Counted from the first letter of the stretch, positions 1-12,281 are shown. The stretch: DNA of 64,000 bases from Schizophyllum amplum (GCA_007026445.1 VDMD01000084.1:44537-108536); one strand, 5' to 3'. Made by a program: numbers and translations. Notes: a model not told the origin generated them from the letters alone.

Positions 1-191
1 TCCAGCCCGGAAACAAAAGGAAGCCCGCTTTTGGAACAATGAAACGAGGACCATTCGTACGAGCTCACCTGTAGTAGCGAGTGAGTTCAACGTTACGCTT
101 CATATCGTATTCGCTTAGAAGCGTCAGCGCTCGGCGTCCGAGGCTGGATGAGGTGGATTGTGGCGAGCCGTGAGTAGTGGTGGAGCCAAAG

Positions 192-422
192 TTATACGCT
201 TAGATCGCCATAGCACATCTCTTGAATGCAAAAGTCAGTGTAGAATGCGTCTATACCTAAGGGATGACGCACAATAGGGATGGCTATTTGAGAGTATTCA
301 GACGCGGTGATGACCGAGACACGATCAGAGGAGGTGGTGACTGGGATACGATGCAACGGTGCTAGACTGATTCGGCGGCCATATGCATTCACGCGCCGAA
401 GCGCCAAAGCTCGAGCGGGGAG
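192..422 (-). CDS. Possible internal exon of an unrecognised minus-strand gene
   Basis: An open stretch of about 75 codons on the minus strand follows a plausible acceptor (AG just above position 422). It ends at a GTATAAC-type donor that would open a 54-nt intron whose acceptor is CATCCAG near position 139. Downstream, towards position 67, another open stretch ends at a GTGAGC donor. The peptide contains basic residues and a CYGDLS end but no motif I recognise. The exon phases do not join cleanly, so the gene may be decayed or my junctions may be wrong. It could equally be chance open sequence. Confidence 0.2.
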   Translation of the reverse strand, partial: LPARALALRRVNAYGRRISLAPLHRIPVTTSSDRVSVITASEYSQIAIPIVRHPLGIDAFYTDFCIQEMCYGDLSV

Positions 423-1485
423 CTATTCAATCGATTGAGAGTTGTCTTGCGATGAACTGAAGGATGGCTGGTTAGACAACAAGAGCTCGACACCGCAGGA
501 TCGGACGTACCAAGACCCATCCCCCCGCAGTACGCCTTGGGGAAGTCAGTCACGCATCTCAGTCAGTCGAGCAGCGAATCCTTCTAGAGCCGTTCGCGCT
601 CGAGTACTGAGTGCCCTGAAGACAAGATATGGGGAAAGCGCCTTTGAGGGTATGACGGGAAGAGGCAGTCGCCTCAGACCTCGAATTCTCGTATCCCATG
701 ATTGAGTCGCGCGAGATGAACGAGTAAGACGAGAGTGCTGAGGGACAGATAGTTGAAGTTTGAGATATAGAGTCCGTCGTAGCGAGAGTACGCGAGGATA
801 TAAGTCTTATGGAAGGAAGAGCGTCAGCCATCTGCAAGACGTATGAGATAAAAACGCACTTACACGAGACATGTAAGTATTCATGGGAAATTTTATCTGC
901 CGTTCGCGGCACCCGTGTCCCTGAAGCGCGGGACATCTGCGCGCTGAGACGGCGATTGACTGGTCACTGAATCAGTTTGAATTTCGTTCCGATTTTTCGC
1001 ACTTCGGACCAGCCAGAAGAGCGTTTACAGTAGTAGCAGTTGCCAGAGCACAGTAATTCGTAGAAGCGCAAGAGAAACGAGGAGCCGGAGGCGCAGACGG
1101 CAGACATGACGGATCGAGTGAGAGTCAAGCCCCTCAGGCTATCGGGCCGGCGTTAGACGAGACGCGTGACGTGACATGTAGTGCGGTATCTTCCGCATTT
1201 TCCTTGCCGTTACTCTTCGATCTTGTCCATTTCGCCACTTCTCCATCCGTCGACAATAGCACCTCTATGGAATCTCTAGAAACACCTTCTGAAACGCAGG
1301 CTCTTCCGCGTCATCGCTGCTTTGCTATTGTCTCCGGATGAAGCCTTTTGTTCTGGATCCCTCGCCGCGTTCGTGCCATGACCCTCCGTTGGGCCTGCAT
1401 TTGAAATGCAGTGCCGAGCTCCCCGCTCTTAAAGCACGAATGAGCTGATTCCCTCTTCCCATTGTCTCGCTTCTAAGTTGCTGTC
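423..1485. other. Intergenic stretch upstream of the first F-box-like gene
   Basis: Small ORFs lie on both strands, but none has splice support or a recognisable motif. The last 100 bases are CT-rich and lead into the start of the gene at 1486, as expected of a basidiomycete promoter or 5' UTR. I see no repeat or RNA gene here. Confidence 0.5.
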
Positions 1486-3422
1486 ATGTCTCTCCGCGAG
1501 CGCCATCCTCTCGACATCGCCGAAATACTCGGCATCGTGCTCGACACCGTCGCCAACTTCAACAATTACGATCCTACGGATGCTGGACAGGCGATTCATC
1601 GTGCGCGATGCAAGAATCTCATGCACGCTGCCCTCGTTAATCGGTTCTGGCATGACATCGCCCGCGAGAGGCTGTGGGCGAACGTCGACTTGCTGACTGT
1701 TCTCAAACTGTTGCCGCATGACGCATGGCATTTCTACAACGTCAGTCCCACTTACTTTGGTTTGTGGCGCTTTACTTGTGCCGGTGCTCTCTGGGATCGC
1801 TCATCGACACCGTTCGTCAGCATTCCGCCGTCAAGCAAATGGGCATAAAGATGCGGGACTTTGCGCGCCATCGCCATAGATGGCCGAACACATGGAGCCA
1901 TCAACGGCGCAGCGTCGCGGATCCGACATTCGTACGTCTGCTTTGCTTGTCGTCATGCTCCCTGATTGTGGTGCTCACTTCTCGACCACAACAGGCCCTC
2001 ACCCGACCGATCCGCGACGAGGAATGGCGCGGCCTCCTCCGCTACACACGCTACATCAAGACCCTGCGCATCAATTTCAAGGATGGAAGCGACGATAACC
2101 AAGCCCCCGAGCTTGACAACGTCGCACTGAACCAGAAGGTGGTCTTCAACGCTATCGCCAGAAATCTGCCCACAGTGCGCGTCTTTCCCAAACTCGAGAG
2201 CCTCATTGTGCACGAGCTTCATGAGAATGCGGCAGCGCTGCGTTTTGTGTACACAGGCACCTCGTCTGTTGCGCCGGCGCCGGTCACCGCGCCTCGCCTC
2301 AAACTCTGGTTCTGCGGGCACTCTGGCCAGATGTGCAACATTACGAAGCGCGTCATTGTCGACTGTATCCTAACTCTGAGTGCTCGAGGCGCCTTCGAGC
2401 TCACAGAGCTTTTTCTGGCTGACGAGCCGATCGACGCGTTGGTTGATGACTCCGACTCCTCCGATTCGGATGACTACGACGAAGGCGAGGGCGACGAGTA
2501 CGGCGATGATGGCGCCTTTTCCGATGCCCTACGTGCTTGCCACCAGCTACGGCGACTCAAGACGTGCGTTCTGGGGCCCGTATCGCTGGTCGGCATTTCT
2601 GAGCTGCCTAGATTGGGGGAACTGGCCTTATCCACCCATGGTATCGCAATCTTTCTCGCGGACTACGCACCGAAGGCAAGCGAGTTCCGCGCCACGGCTT
2701 TTCGCTCCGTCCGCTCGCTTCAGTTCTATGACGACTCCGAGTCGTCGATCAGCTTCGCATATCTGGCTGACCTCATTTCTGTGCGCAGCAGTCGCTGGCG
2801 GCTCGAAACGTTCCACTGCGACACCGTCATTGACGTCGTCGTCGAGGAATTAGAGGAACATGTCAGCATGGTCCCAAAGCTGATCTCCGACCACGTCCAT
2901 ATGGATACACTGAAGAGCCTGCGGCTGACGCTTGCGTCGCTCGAGCTCAAGCCTAGTGACGTGCCGTTCGATGCCGTCCTCTTACGTCTCCTCGAGTTCT
3001 CCCGCCTCGAAGAGCTGGTCGTGCGCAATGGTGACGAGACGGGCGCCCTGTTACACCCAACGCCGCTCACCACGGATCAGGTGCGCACCATCGCGCTCAG
3101 CTTTCGCGGTATCCGAAAACTCGGACTGGGCCTTTCAGCTCCCCTGAGCGCGCTCTCTGCCTTTGCTGAGCACTGTCCGCGCCTCTCGCATCTGCAGATC
3201 CGCCCAGATCGAGACAACGGTCTACTTCCGGGAAGCTCTGCGGCAAGTTTGGCGCCGCATCATCACATCATTGGATGCTCGTTTTATATGGCTAGATCTC
3301 AGTATGAGACTCTCTTCATGGGGACACATCCGACACACGCTGCGGCGCAAGCGTTTATGAGACGGACGTTCCCGCGGGCGGTTTTCGAACACGAAAGCGA
3401 GATGCTGTTGGACTTCGACTGA
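1486..3422 (+). CDS. F-box-like / LRR-like protein, family A copy 1
   Basis: Three exons (1486-1740, 1821-1931, 1995-3422) join in phase 0 and encode about 597 residues. Residues 8-60 resemble a divergent F-box: LDIAEILGIVLD, then the conserved ALVNRFWHDIARERLW stretch. F-box proteins usually act as substrate adaptors of SCF ubiquitin ligases, but that role is inferred here. The rest consists of irregular leucine-rich segments, interrupted around residue 270 by a very acidic run rich in Asp, Ser and Glu. Exon borders were set by comparison with the copies at 13111 and 15573: the first exon ends after HFYN, and the middle exon ends at ADPTF before GTACGT. The stop is TGA. The first intron (80 nt) has several possible acceptors, so 10-15 residues are uncertain. 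No stop or frameshift is visible. Confidence 0.8.
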
Positions 3423-3569
3423 ATACAACTAGAAGCGGACGGGAACGAAGGGGAGGAACAGTGATGGCGGCGCGAAATGGCTTCCAAATTCTCTCGATAA
3501 ATAAACTGAACTTGACTGAGATATACCGTTTTCAAGTCGACGGCCGTGATGGCACCAACTTGTATACGT

Positions 3570-3900
3570 AGTACGCCTCAGATTTGCGGCGGCGGAGCAG
3601 GTGCGCATCATCACCATTAGCTTCCCGGATATCCGCAAGCTCGGCTTCCGGGGCTCTCGGCTCCTCTGAGTGCGTTGGCAGCTTTTGCGGAACACTGTAC
3701 TCATCTCTCGCATCTTCAACTATTTCCATTCCTGGACGACGGTCTTCTTCAGTGGAAAGCCCTACTGCAAGCTCCTTAGGGGTTGTCGAGAAGGATTTTT
3801 GGTGGGCCCAGGCCCGATATATGACACAGCACAGCGGTATATGCAGTGGAAGGTTCCGGGCGTGGTCTTAGTACACCGCCGCAGAATGCTTTTAGACTGC
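3570..3900 (+). pseudogene. Decayed 3' fragment of a family A F-box-like gene
   Basis: Bases 3597-3720 align with about 3079-3200 of the gene just upstream. Both start CAGGTGCGCA, followed by the same ATCCGCAAGCTCGG-like and GCGTTGGCAGCTTTTGCGG-like blocks, ending in CTCTCGCATCT. A TGA and frame breaks interrupt it, and only the C-terminal part is represented. After about 3730 the similarity fades into partly matching sequence. It is best explained as a tandem duplicate whose 5' part is lost, lying about 150 bp beyond the parent stop. Confidence 0.65.
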
Positions 3901-5084
3901 GAGACTGGGTACGACTATCCACCTTTCGTGGTGTAGTGGACTGTGGCACGGTGTGACCTGTGTACGGTGGACCCATTGTAGTTCATCTGATACTAATTCA
4001 CTAGCTATACATTGACTGCCACTGCCAAGGCTTATGCTTTGAATGCAGCGCAGAGCCTCTAGAGACAGCCAGAGAGATCACCGGCATGAAAGTTGAACAT
4101 GCTATCACATGATCGGCGCCGCGTGTCATTCTCGCGTGCCGTCCCCTTCTTGTCCTGAACTCCCATCTCCCAAGCTCTGCCATACATACTGTGGCCGCCG
4201 GCCCGCAAATGCAATGTCGTTCTGCATCTTTAAGCTTTACCAGTTCTAGTTACTCCCCAGATGCACGATGTACCTGCGCGGCAACCCCTGCACCGCATCT
4301 CTGGCCCTGATCCAATGACCGCTCGCGCTGCTCGATAAAGCCTGCGGAGATTCCAGAGGCGAAAGCGAGGATACAGTCTGCTGGACCTCAAGAGAGGCTC
4401 TGTAATGACAGGGGTAGCCCCGCTTCAGATGACTCGGATACGTGGAGGCCGATGCCTCAGGCCTATGCGAAGGCATAGTCGCAGGTGCGTGGTCCCCGTC
4501 CTTGCCATGACTTACGCGCTGACTGCGTTTCGTGCTCAGTGAGCGATCATCTGCTCGCTGTAAGGCGGACTGTACCCCTCAGCGAGCACGACGGCCGTGC
4601 ACTGGAAGACGTCTCGTCGATGACAGGCTGCCCGTGCGCTCTTCGTCGTGTCGTGATCGACGACGTCTGATCAATCCTTTCAGACGTTCAAGACCTCCTC
4701 CAAGCGTGTCTATCCTCAAAGTCTACCGGTACCCTCCATCCTCCTTCCATGTCAGAGCCCCGCATGACTTCGTCGCCCGTCCCCTCTTGCTGCTTTATTG
4801 CGTTGTCGCCCATCTTCATCCCCTCCTATCATCTTCGTCCCGTACATCTTGCTGCGTCATTCATCGCCTACCTCGAGATTTGCCGAACACGAAGTCTTGA
4901 ATATGCGACGGCGATGTCCCCTCGTTCACTTCATAAGGATTGCATACGTCGCTGTAGCATGATCTGATCTTATTGTCTGTCCGCCTTCATTCCCATTCCC
5001 CGCCCTCCCGTGCTTCTTGACCCCGCGAATAACTACGCTCTCATGCACGTACATGCAATATTATCTTCATTTAACACAATCCAG
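3901..5084. other. Non-coding stretch without a supported gene
   Basis: Only short overlapping ORFs in several frames, none with a recognisable domain or splice-consistent continuation. The segment near 4190-4210 (CCGGCCCGCAAATGCAATG) weakly resembles the repeated upstream element seen at 9716, 12468 and 14980. CT-rich sequence from 4730 to 5060 may be the remains of a promoter for the duplicated unit that follows. Confidence 0.5.
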
Positions 5085-5560
5085 ATTGATGTTTGGAAGC
5101 CGCCGAGCGCTTACGCGCCAACGTCACGATCATGAAGCGGTGAAAGCGCCTGAGGCAATGCTGCTCTGTTTTTCCTTCTTCCTTCTCACCTCCATAGCCC
5201 GACCTTACTCTCATCGTCAGCAGCAGCTCCAGTGAGTTGTACCTTCGCCCTATACGCGCGACGATTGCTAACCTTCATCACAGCTCGTCCCCGCCGTCGT
5301 ACCGCCCGGCGCCTAGTATGGCTAGCAACGAATACACGCCGCTGCACATCAAACCCGACCGCACAACCTCCCCAATCACGGCCGCCGCTATCGTCATCTA
5401 CGAGGAAGGCCGTTCTCGTCATCTACGAGGAAGGTGGCCGTTACTGTCTCTTGAAACTGGCTCGCCTCCCCCGGCTCCTTGTCCTTGCGTACTTCTGGAC
5501 CGCCGCAACGTCCCTAGCATCACGCATATACACGCCGTGTGGCCACCTCTTGATACAAAG
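5085..5560 (+). pseudogene. 5' partial duplicate of the following membrane-protein gene
   Basis: This segment repeats the promoter, first exon, first intron and start of exon 2 of the gene at 5690. Shared landmarks are CGAGCGCTTACGCGCCAACGT, CAGCAGCAGCTCCAGTGAGT at the exon-intron border, and the AACGAATACAC(A/G)CCGCT block in exon 2. The position of the start codon reads ATA instead of ATG. After the conserved NEYTPL and KPDR region the sequence diverges and the membrane and C-terminal parts are missing. The offset between copies is about 480 bp. It appears to be a tandem duplicate without its own start and with a degraded 3' half. Confidence 0.7.
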
Positions 5561-5689
5561 CCAAATAGGCGCCGTCGAGCGCTTACGCGCCAACGTAATC
5601 ATCACGCGGCGACGGCGCAAGAGCGCCTGAAAAAGCGCTGCACGTCAGCCGCGCGGCACTTTTTCTTCTTCTTCTTCTTTCTCACTCCC

Positions 5690-7366
5690 ATGACCTACCC
5701 GTATCCTCATCGATACACGAGTCAGCAGCAGCTCCAGTGAGTGGAAACCTTTGCCATCCACGCAATGCTTGCTGACCTTCATCGCAGCTCGCCTCCACCA
5801 TCGTACCACTCGGCGTCCGGTATGCCCAATAACGAATACACACCGCTGTACACCAAACCCGACCGCCCGACGTCCCCGTGGAGAGTTGTCGTCCCGGCCA
5901 TCGTTGGGATGGTGACTCTCACCGTGTGCACTATCATCGTACTGTGCAACGCCCACTCTGCGGCACCGCCGAAGCCGCAGCCGAAGCCGCCCATCCAGTC
6001 GCCGCCGAGGGTCCCGGTCGAGCCCCTGCCATCGTTCCCGGACAAGCTGCCGCCGGTTGAGCCAGATATGTACTGGGTGCTGCCCCTTGTGCCGGACACG
6101 TACTGCATGGGGTACGGGACGCGGGCGTACACGGCGGAGCTGTACATTGAGGCCGTCGCGATGCAGGATTGGCACAGGATCTGCGTCGAGGGGGCGCCGG
6201 AGGTGGAGGTGTCGGGGAAGATCGCGAAGCGGCCGGCGTGGTGTGATCGGGACGAGGTGCGTTCGCTTGGTCGGCTGTTGTGTTCGTCAGATAAGGCTGA
6301 CACGGGAGTATTCAGGACGATGCTGTTATTGGGCACTGGGTCGTCGATCACGACGAGCCCGAGTGCATCAGCAGCTGGGGCAGGGTTGACGATAAGGTGC
6401 GATTCTGCTTCCTCCTTGCTGTGTCGTTGCTCACTTATTAATTCTTCTAGGGCTGCACGTCGGACGCTTCGGGCATGCGCGTACGTTTTCTTCCTGAGTC
6501 CTATGACTTATTTGCATCTCTTTAGCGTTGGCCTCATTCGCGCACTCCTCCTTGTCGCTGCCTCGGCATCAGTACCCGTCCCTTAACCCCTTCCCTTGCC
6601 GCCAATCTCCTTCCTCAAATCGTCCCATTTTAGGCACCTTCACCGGCATCTTACTCTCTTCATTTCTACCGACGCTTTCTCCATCTCGTCATGCTCCGCC
6701 TTTTCCATATCATATTGCTCACCCTCACACAGAAATACGAGGCTCGTCTCTTCGGGCGCCTCGAGGGCGGCGCCTGGCGCGACATGTGCCGCCGCACGCC
6801 CGCTATCGTGCACGGCAAGAAGTTCCCTGGCGCGATGAGGTGCGCTGATAGGGTGAGTTTTACCTCTCCCTGTTTATCGTTCGCTTGTCGTCCGTCGTTC
6901 GCTTGTCGTTCTTCGTCATTCGCTTGTCGTCCGTCGGCGGTCGCTGTCGTTCCTCGTCGCCTGTTTCTTGTAGTACCTCGTCTATGGTGTGACTTCCGCG
7001 TCGAGATGATTTGTCCTCTTATCTCGATGCGCTTCTTCGCCTTCTTCCTCTCCAGGCTTCGTTCTCCTCGCGCCCCGGCTTCACCTTCCACGCACCCGTT
7101 ATGATTCCGCCTCTCCGATTTCATACTTCGTCATCCTCTCTCGTTCTGCACTTCTTTCGTGCTCCGTCGTCCTATTTCTGTCTTCCCATTCCGGTCCAGT
7201 TTCTGCGCGCTCGGTGTTCGTTTGCGACTGCGCTGTAATTTCACGCAACCTTTCCGACCTGCTTGCTGCCGCAGAGTTCCCGCTGAGACATCACTCCTAA
7301 CGCGCTTAACAGGAGAGAGATGGGAAATGGGGCGCGTGGGATCTGGAAGACGAGACTTGTGCTTGA
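5690..7366 (+). CDS. Single-pass membrane protein with Cys-containing extracellular-type domain
   Basis: Six exons (5690-5736, 5788-6256, 6316-6396, 6451-6480, 6733-6852, 7313-7366) give about 266 residues. Residues 1-45 are polar and Ser/Pro-rich with the NNEYTPLYTKPDR motif. Residues 47-70 form one hydrophobic helix (VVVPAIVGMVTLTVCTIIVL). A proline-rich linker follows, then a domain with a recurrent pattern: an acidic D-x-x-V-x-G-x-W block, GCTSDASGMR, RYEARL-like Tyr/Arg, W-x-x-MC-x-x-TPA, and a final GKWGAWDLEDETC before TGA. I know this layout from many unnamed Agaricomycete proteins, but their function is unknown. A type II-like topology with the C-terminal domain outside the cytosol is inferred. 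The last intron is unusually long (460 nt) and carries direct repeats. A truncated duplicate precedes the gene. Confidence 0.72.
6870..6955 (+). repeat. Short direct repeats within the long last intron
   Basis: The motif TTCGCTTGTCGT(C/T)C occurs four times within about 80 bases, inside the 460-nt intron of the membrane-protein gene. Neighbouring introns of the same gene without such repeats are 50-60 nt (two of them) or 252 nt, so repeat expansion may have lengthened this one. Confidence 0.6.
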
Positions 7367-7789
7367 GCGGTGGGCGGTGCTGAACGTTTCCCTCATGTTC
7401 TTTGCAATCTGTACGGCGTTGAATGAATACTGGGCTCGCTGATTTCTACGATTTGACGTGACCTGATTTGACGACGATTAAGTATTCTGAAGAGGCCCGC
7501 TGTAGGTCAGCTTGAAGATGTCTGCAAGTCCTGTCATGTGGCTCAACACCATAGCTCCAGCTCATTGGCGGAGCGCCAAGGGACTGTTACTTGATCGCGA
7601 GTCTACGCTGTGCGGGTACTGTTCATTCTCGAATTGCGCACGTGACCGTGTTGCTCACGGGCCGCAAGAACTTGAAGACGCGCGTGGCATGCACGAAGCT
7701 TGCGCGAGGCCCTCATCTGCGCCATATCCGCCGTACGCCCTTCCTCAGACTCTTTTCTTGCAGTATAGTTGTACTGAATCGACACGCAG

Positions 7790-9176
7790 ATGCACGAGGC
7801 GCTGCAGATCTCAGACATCCTCGGTCTCATCCTGGACGACGATGCGTTGCAGGCAGCAGATGTCATTCGATGCGCGCTTGTTTGTCCTCTCTGGCGCGAT
7901 ATGGCCGTTTTGAAGCTATGGCAAGACGTCAACATCAAGCATCTTTTTCGCTTGCTACCCAAAGGTATTCTGGATGCGCCCGACACGGCGAGCGATTGCG
8001 TGAGTCCCTCATACTCATATACCATCGTTAACGGTCCACCCTGAATTTACCCACTGACCGCTCGGCGCTGACCACATCCTCAAGGGTCAAGCTCCGCCCC
8101 CCGCTCTGAAATTTTTCTTTGGGCATGCAACGTGCGTCAGGCGCCTCACGGTAAACCTGAGCATCATTGCCGAAACCGAGCAACAGTCCATTGCTTCTCT
8201 CGCTTTTGGACAGATTGTCTTTCCCTCACTTCAGCATCTTGTTATAGAAGACTACCCACAGATCGGCCGGACTGACTTAGTCCCCGAATTCATCCGTTTT
8301 CTTCTTAACGACCGCACCCATTCTCGCGAGGATGGTGATATTCATGCCCAGGACCACGCCCCCGCCGCCCTCCGCATCTTCGAGGCGAAGGATATCCCCA
8401 TATCCGATGTTCTCAGCGTTTTGCGTCTACCTCGCGCGAGCGGGTCGCAGGCTGTTCGCGTCACCGAAGAGATCCCCGACTCGGATACCCTCTTGTCTAT
8501 CTCTCGCGGGTTGCGCGAGGCGATGGACCCGCGCACGCTCCGCGAGGTCACCGTCACCCGCACGTGCCGATACGGGTCGACAACCGTGCCGTTGTCCCTC
8601 GCGCACCTCGAGCCGCTCTCCTCCTTCCGCCGCCTCACGTGCGTGGAGTTTACCAATGCGGGGGTCGCGGCTTTGAGTGACGCAGACTGCGCGCGGTGCG
8701 CGGCGTGGTGGCCGCAGTTGCGCCGTTTTGCGATAGAGACTCAGACCCGGCAGACATGCACGCTCGGGGCAGTTGAAGCGTTTGCGCGTGGATGCCCGCG
8801 TCTCGAGTACCTGTCGCTGCCTTTGACCACGGTGGTGTTCAGAGGAGACAGCGTCCCGCGGCTTCCTGCACGCACAGCGGCGCCTGCGATGACCATTTGT
8901 ATCCAAGATCCAGAAGTAGTTCTTTCAAGCATTGGCGCGGATCAGTGGAGGGATCCGGGGTACCAGGTGGCGAGGAAGATATTCATTGAGAGGCTTGCTG
9001 AGTACCTTCTCGCACTATTCTCTAATATGTCACATATTTGTCAGGGCGGGACGACGGAAATTGGTCAGCGGTTCAGCGTCTTTGAACCGGGCGAGGAGCG
9101 CGGGATATGGCAAGAGTTCGCTGCTGCATTGGCAGAGGTGAAGGGGCGAGCTGGGCATCTGGGAGAGAGCACGTAG
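7790..9176 (+). CDS. F-box-like protein, family C copy 1
   Basis: Two exons (7790-7999, 8085-9176) encode about 433 residues. The start is set by the paralog at 21734, which has the same CAGATGCACGA context. Residues 1-60 look like an F-box: an ISDILGLILDDDALQAADV helix, then CALVCPLWRDMAV and KLWQDV. The exon 1 to 2 junction (GTGAGT donor, CTCAAG acceptor) keeps phase 0. The second exon aligns with the paralog throughout, including RRLTVNLS, TLREVTVTRT, DADCARCAAWWP, LGAVEAFARGCPRLE and EYLLALF. The protein ends at TAG. F-box plus an irregular repeat region suggests a substrate-recognition subunit of an SCF-type ligase. This is inferred from the fold pattern only. Confidence 0.75.
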
Positions 9177-9967
9177 GGCATATTTTCACGGCGGATTGAA
9201 GACCGCGTCCGACTCGTTGACATTGGTCATAACGATAGATTTTCTCTGTCGAGCGAAGCAGAAGGACGGAGGTGCGCCCGGCTTCAGGCTGGACTCAAAG
9301 ATCAGAGAGCCCCCAGGATACGCACGACGATTGGTATGGCGAATGAGGTCTGTAAAATTCGAATGATGGACAAGGCCCTCAAGGACAAGGATCGGCAGCC
9401 GGACCGAGCCACCGCCGCTTGCTTCCGACCACCACTCAGTCACCTTATTTTTCCTCCTGTGAGCATCGGTACACCACGTCGTTCGATATGTAAAACGCAC
9501 CTCACAACATTTCCTCGACGCGCGATCTGACAGCGTACACCAATCTCAGCTCGTCTCAACATGGGGGCGATGTGCTCTTCTTGGCGCTTTTTATTGACAC
9601 CGCGTTCTGCGGGTTTGGGCCTTCGAGCGTCGCCGCTGAATGCATCGTGCGAAGGCTCTGTTGCCTTCTACCCGAGTCCGCGGCGTTTCGCGGTGTTGGC
9701 CGTTCGTCGGGTTCTGACCTGCCCTCAAGTGCAGCGGACGTAAGTAAATGATGACGGCGCTTGTGCGCCTGTCCTCACTACTTTTTTCTCTATTCACGTT
9801 GACTGCCGGATACAACACGTAGACTGCGCTGCAAATGTCGGATGCGCGGTCATTCAAGTTGGAAGCGCGCTCGTCTGAGTCAGATGTGCAATCATTCGAG
9901 TCTCGAGGGACAGGCCAGAAACAGGCAATTGTCGGGCCTACTCTATTATCTGACCTGCTTCTCACGA
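9177..9967. other. Intergenic stretch before the DUF6535 gene
   Basis: Short ORFs on both strands lack support. The interval holds the upstream element at 9716. Possible upstream ATGs of the next gene lie at 9835 and 9842 (9842 is in frame with it). I chose 9968 because the peptide from there is the more natural basic N-terminus, but 9842 cannot be excluded. Confidence 0.5.
9716..9738 (+). promoter_or_regulatory. Recurring upstream element, copy 1
   Basis: GACCTGCCCTCAAGTGCAG lies about 250 bp before the DUF6535 start. Nearly the same word occurs at 12468 and 14980, before two family A genes. A promoter role is inferred from position only. Confidence 0.4.
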
Positions 9968-12281
9968 ATGACTCGCCAGTCCTCCGAGGGTGGGTCGCGC
10001 CGCAGCTCTCGCAAAGTAATCAACATGGACAAGCTGCTGAAGTCAACGCTGAACGTGAGTACGCGTAACGCTTTAAGGCCTGCTCACTGACCCGTCGCTC
10101 CATGTAGACACTCCCTGACGTTCCCCTTCCGTCCTCGGCACACCCAGACCTTAAAAATGCGCCGCCGGGGAAGGAGGAAGCCTGGATGCGGTGCTCGCAG
10201 CTCATCGAGACGCATGACGAGGCCATGTGCAAGACATACCGCGAGGAGATCGACACCTTCCTTGTTTTCGTACGTTCGACAGTTTGAGTATCTCAGCCGT
10301 CGTCTGACCATTTTATGCTAGGGCGGTCTCTTCTCTTCAGCTGCTACCGCGTTCTCCGTCGAGGCGTACAAATGGCTGCAGGATGATCCCTCGCAGCGAA
10401 CAGCGGACTTGCTGGTCCAGCTCATCGCCATCACCGCCGCGCAGAACGGTGATGCGGCGCCTCTTTCGCCTTCGCAAGGACCCTCCATCTCAGGCGCGGT
10501 CGCCGTTCGGATTAACGCGTACTGGTTCCTGAGCCTGATCATGGCGCTCTCTTCCGCGCTCGTGGGCATCTTGTGCAAGCAATGGCTCCGGCGGTACGAG
10601 CGCGACCTCGCGCGGACACGGGACGCTCCGGAAGCGCTGAGCGTGCGCCAGATGAAATTTGAGGGGCTTGTGCATTGGAAGGTCGGGGCGATCGTGTCGT
10701 CGGTACCGATCCTTCTGCTCTGTGCGCTCGTCCTCTTCCTTGTCGGCATCGTCGAACTGCTGTTCGAGTTGCATAGATCGATCGCGATTCCTGCAGCTGT
10801 CGCCGTGGGTCTCGTTCTGTCTCTCCTGCTCATCACGACCGTCCTGCCGCTCTGCCAATATGCGGCACGTGGGTTCTCGTCTCGCCCGTCGCATCACCAA
10901 TGCCCGTACAAGTCTCCCCAGTCATGGCTGCTATTCCGCTTTGGAGCGCCCGTAGTGAACGCGGCCGTCGACGTCGTTCACGCTTTCATATCTCGTGCGG
11001 CTGCTGCACCGAACTTGACGGCCGTCTCTGCCGATTCCAGCACTCTCGCTTTCCCCTACCGCCTCGTCAAGCCGCTTACAATGCACGAGACATGGGCCGA
11101 CGTCGACGTTCACTGGACGCGCACGCATGACGCCCTCGCGAGCTCACCAGGACCGAACGGTGCCCCCACCTACTTGTATAAGGCGCTAGCATGGCTGCAT
11201 CAGGCCGTCGACAATCCTAACCTCCACTCATGGATCTGGCATTGCTTGTGGGACCGCCCAGGAAGCCGGGCATCGATGATATATGTCATTCGCGCGTCTC
11301 GATCCCAGCACGAAGACGAGAGCGGCTTGGTCACCGGCCCTCTCGATGCTATCAGCAAGGGCCTGCCACACTCAATGCGCCGCGACGCGTCTCTGCTAGC
11401 CTATTCGGAGCCGCTGCTATGGGACTCCAATACTTCGGGAACCATCCTCGAGTTGCTTACGCGTCTAACGCTCGGACACCCGTCCGGAAATCCAGTCTGG
11501 CTTCATCGATGGTTTGCCGACGCTTTCTTCTTCGTGAAGCCCCCGAAGAGTGACGGTAAGCCAGCGGATGTACTTAGATAATTTGAGCGCTCACCAAGAC
11601 TTAGGTGAACGAGGGCAACTCTTTCGGGTGGCAAAGCGCTTCATGAGCATAGATATGCCGCGACCGCTGAGGGACACTCCGTGGCAGCGCGCTCAGCCGG
11701 ATCTACTTCCCCACCTCCTGCACGTCATCGTTCGTCTCCTAGCTGCATCTGAAGGCAAGTGTAACGGCTCCATGAAGCTCGCCTGCGCGTTGTGCGGCCT
11801 GATGGCGGAGTGGCTGCAATCCAAGCGCCACCCAGACCTCGCATTTCGCAAGACCCGCCTGCTTCACGCTGCTGATACCGTCTGCACCGTCTATGAACTC
11901 CTGCACACTAAACTAGGCGGTACGCTCGGCGAGCTCGTCCGCCAGCCAGAGCTTGCCCTCATCACGCATCTCGTGCGCACGACATCGGAGGAATTTGGCG
12001 TGATTCCAGTGGATGTCGTGCCCGCTCCGTCGAGCAGGTTCATCCCCGATCCAGCAGGCTTCGAGGACGACGCGACGCCGTTCTTCGAGGCACTGTGTGC
12101 GGAGGCGACTGGGACGCAGGCTCGACGAGCCTGGGATGCATCATCCATGGTCGGAAGCAGCGTTACCTCGGAATTTATTGCTGCATCGAACGTGGAGCCA
12201 TCTGAGTGGGACGGGATGTCCAAGATCTCTTGGGAAACAGAGGACTCTCCGCAGAAGGATGGAGTAGTGACATGGTCCTGA
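9968..12281 (+). CDS. DUF6535-type membrane protein
   Basis: Four exons (9968-10054, 10108-10269, 10322-11555, 11605-12281) give about 719 residues. The diagnostic region covers exon 2-3: W-x-x-C, then YREEIDTFLVFGGLFSSAAT, a VEAYKWLQDD stretch, and NAYWFLSLIMALSSALVGIL with KQWLRRY. Three further hydrophobic segments follow (about residues 98-112, 170-195 and 200-220). This is the usual DUF6535 arrangement, which has unknown function in Agaricomycetes. The remaining 480 residues are mostly helical and polar, ending in an acidic Ser-rich tail. The junction between exon 2 and 3 falls exactly between VF and GGLF. The start could lie upstream at 9842 in the same frame. No lesion is visible. Confidence 0.85.

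Noticed and set aside
4255..4300. CAGATGCACGA at 4258, as at the start of family C genes
   Set aside because: The match ends after the first codons and the frame stops early. Too short to call a remnant.
10318..10900. Minus-strand ORFs of 136 and 172 codons
   Set aside because: They lie opposite the membrane-spanning exon of the DUF6535 gene and are its shadow.
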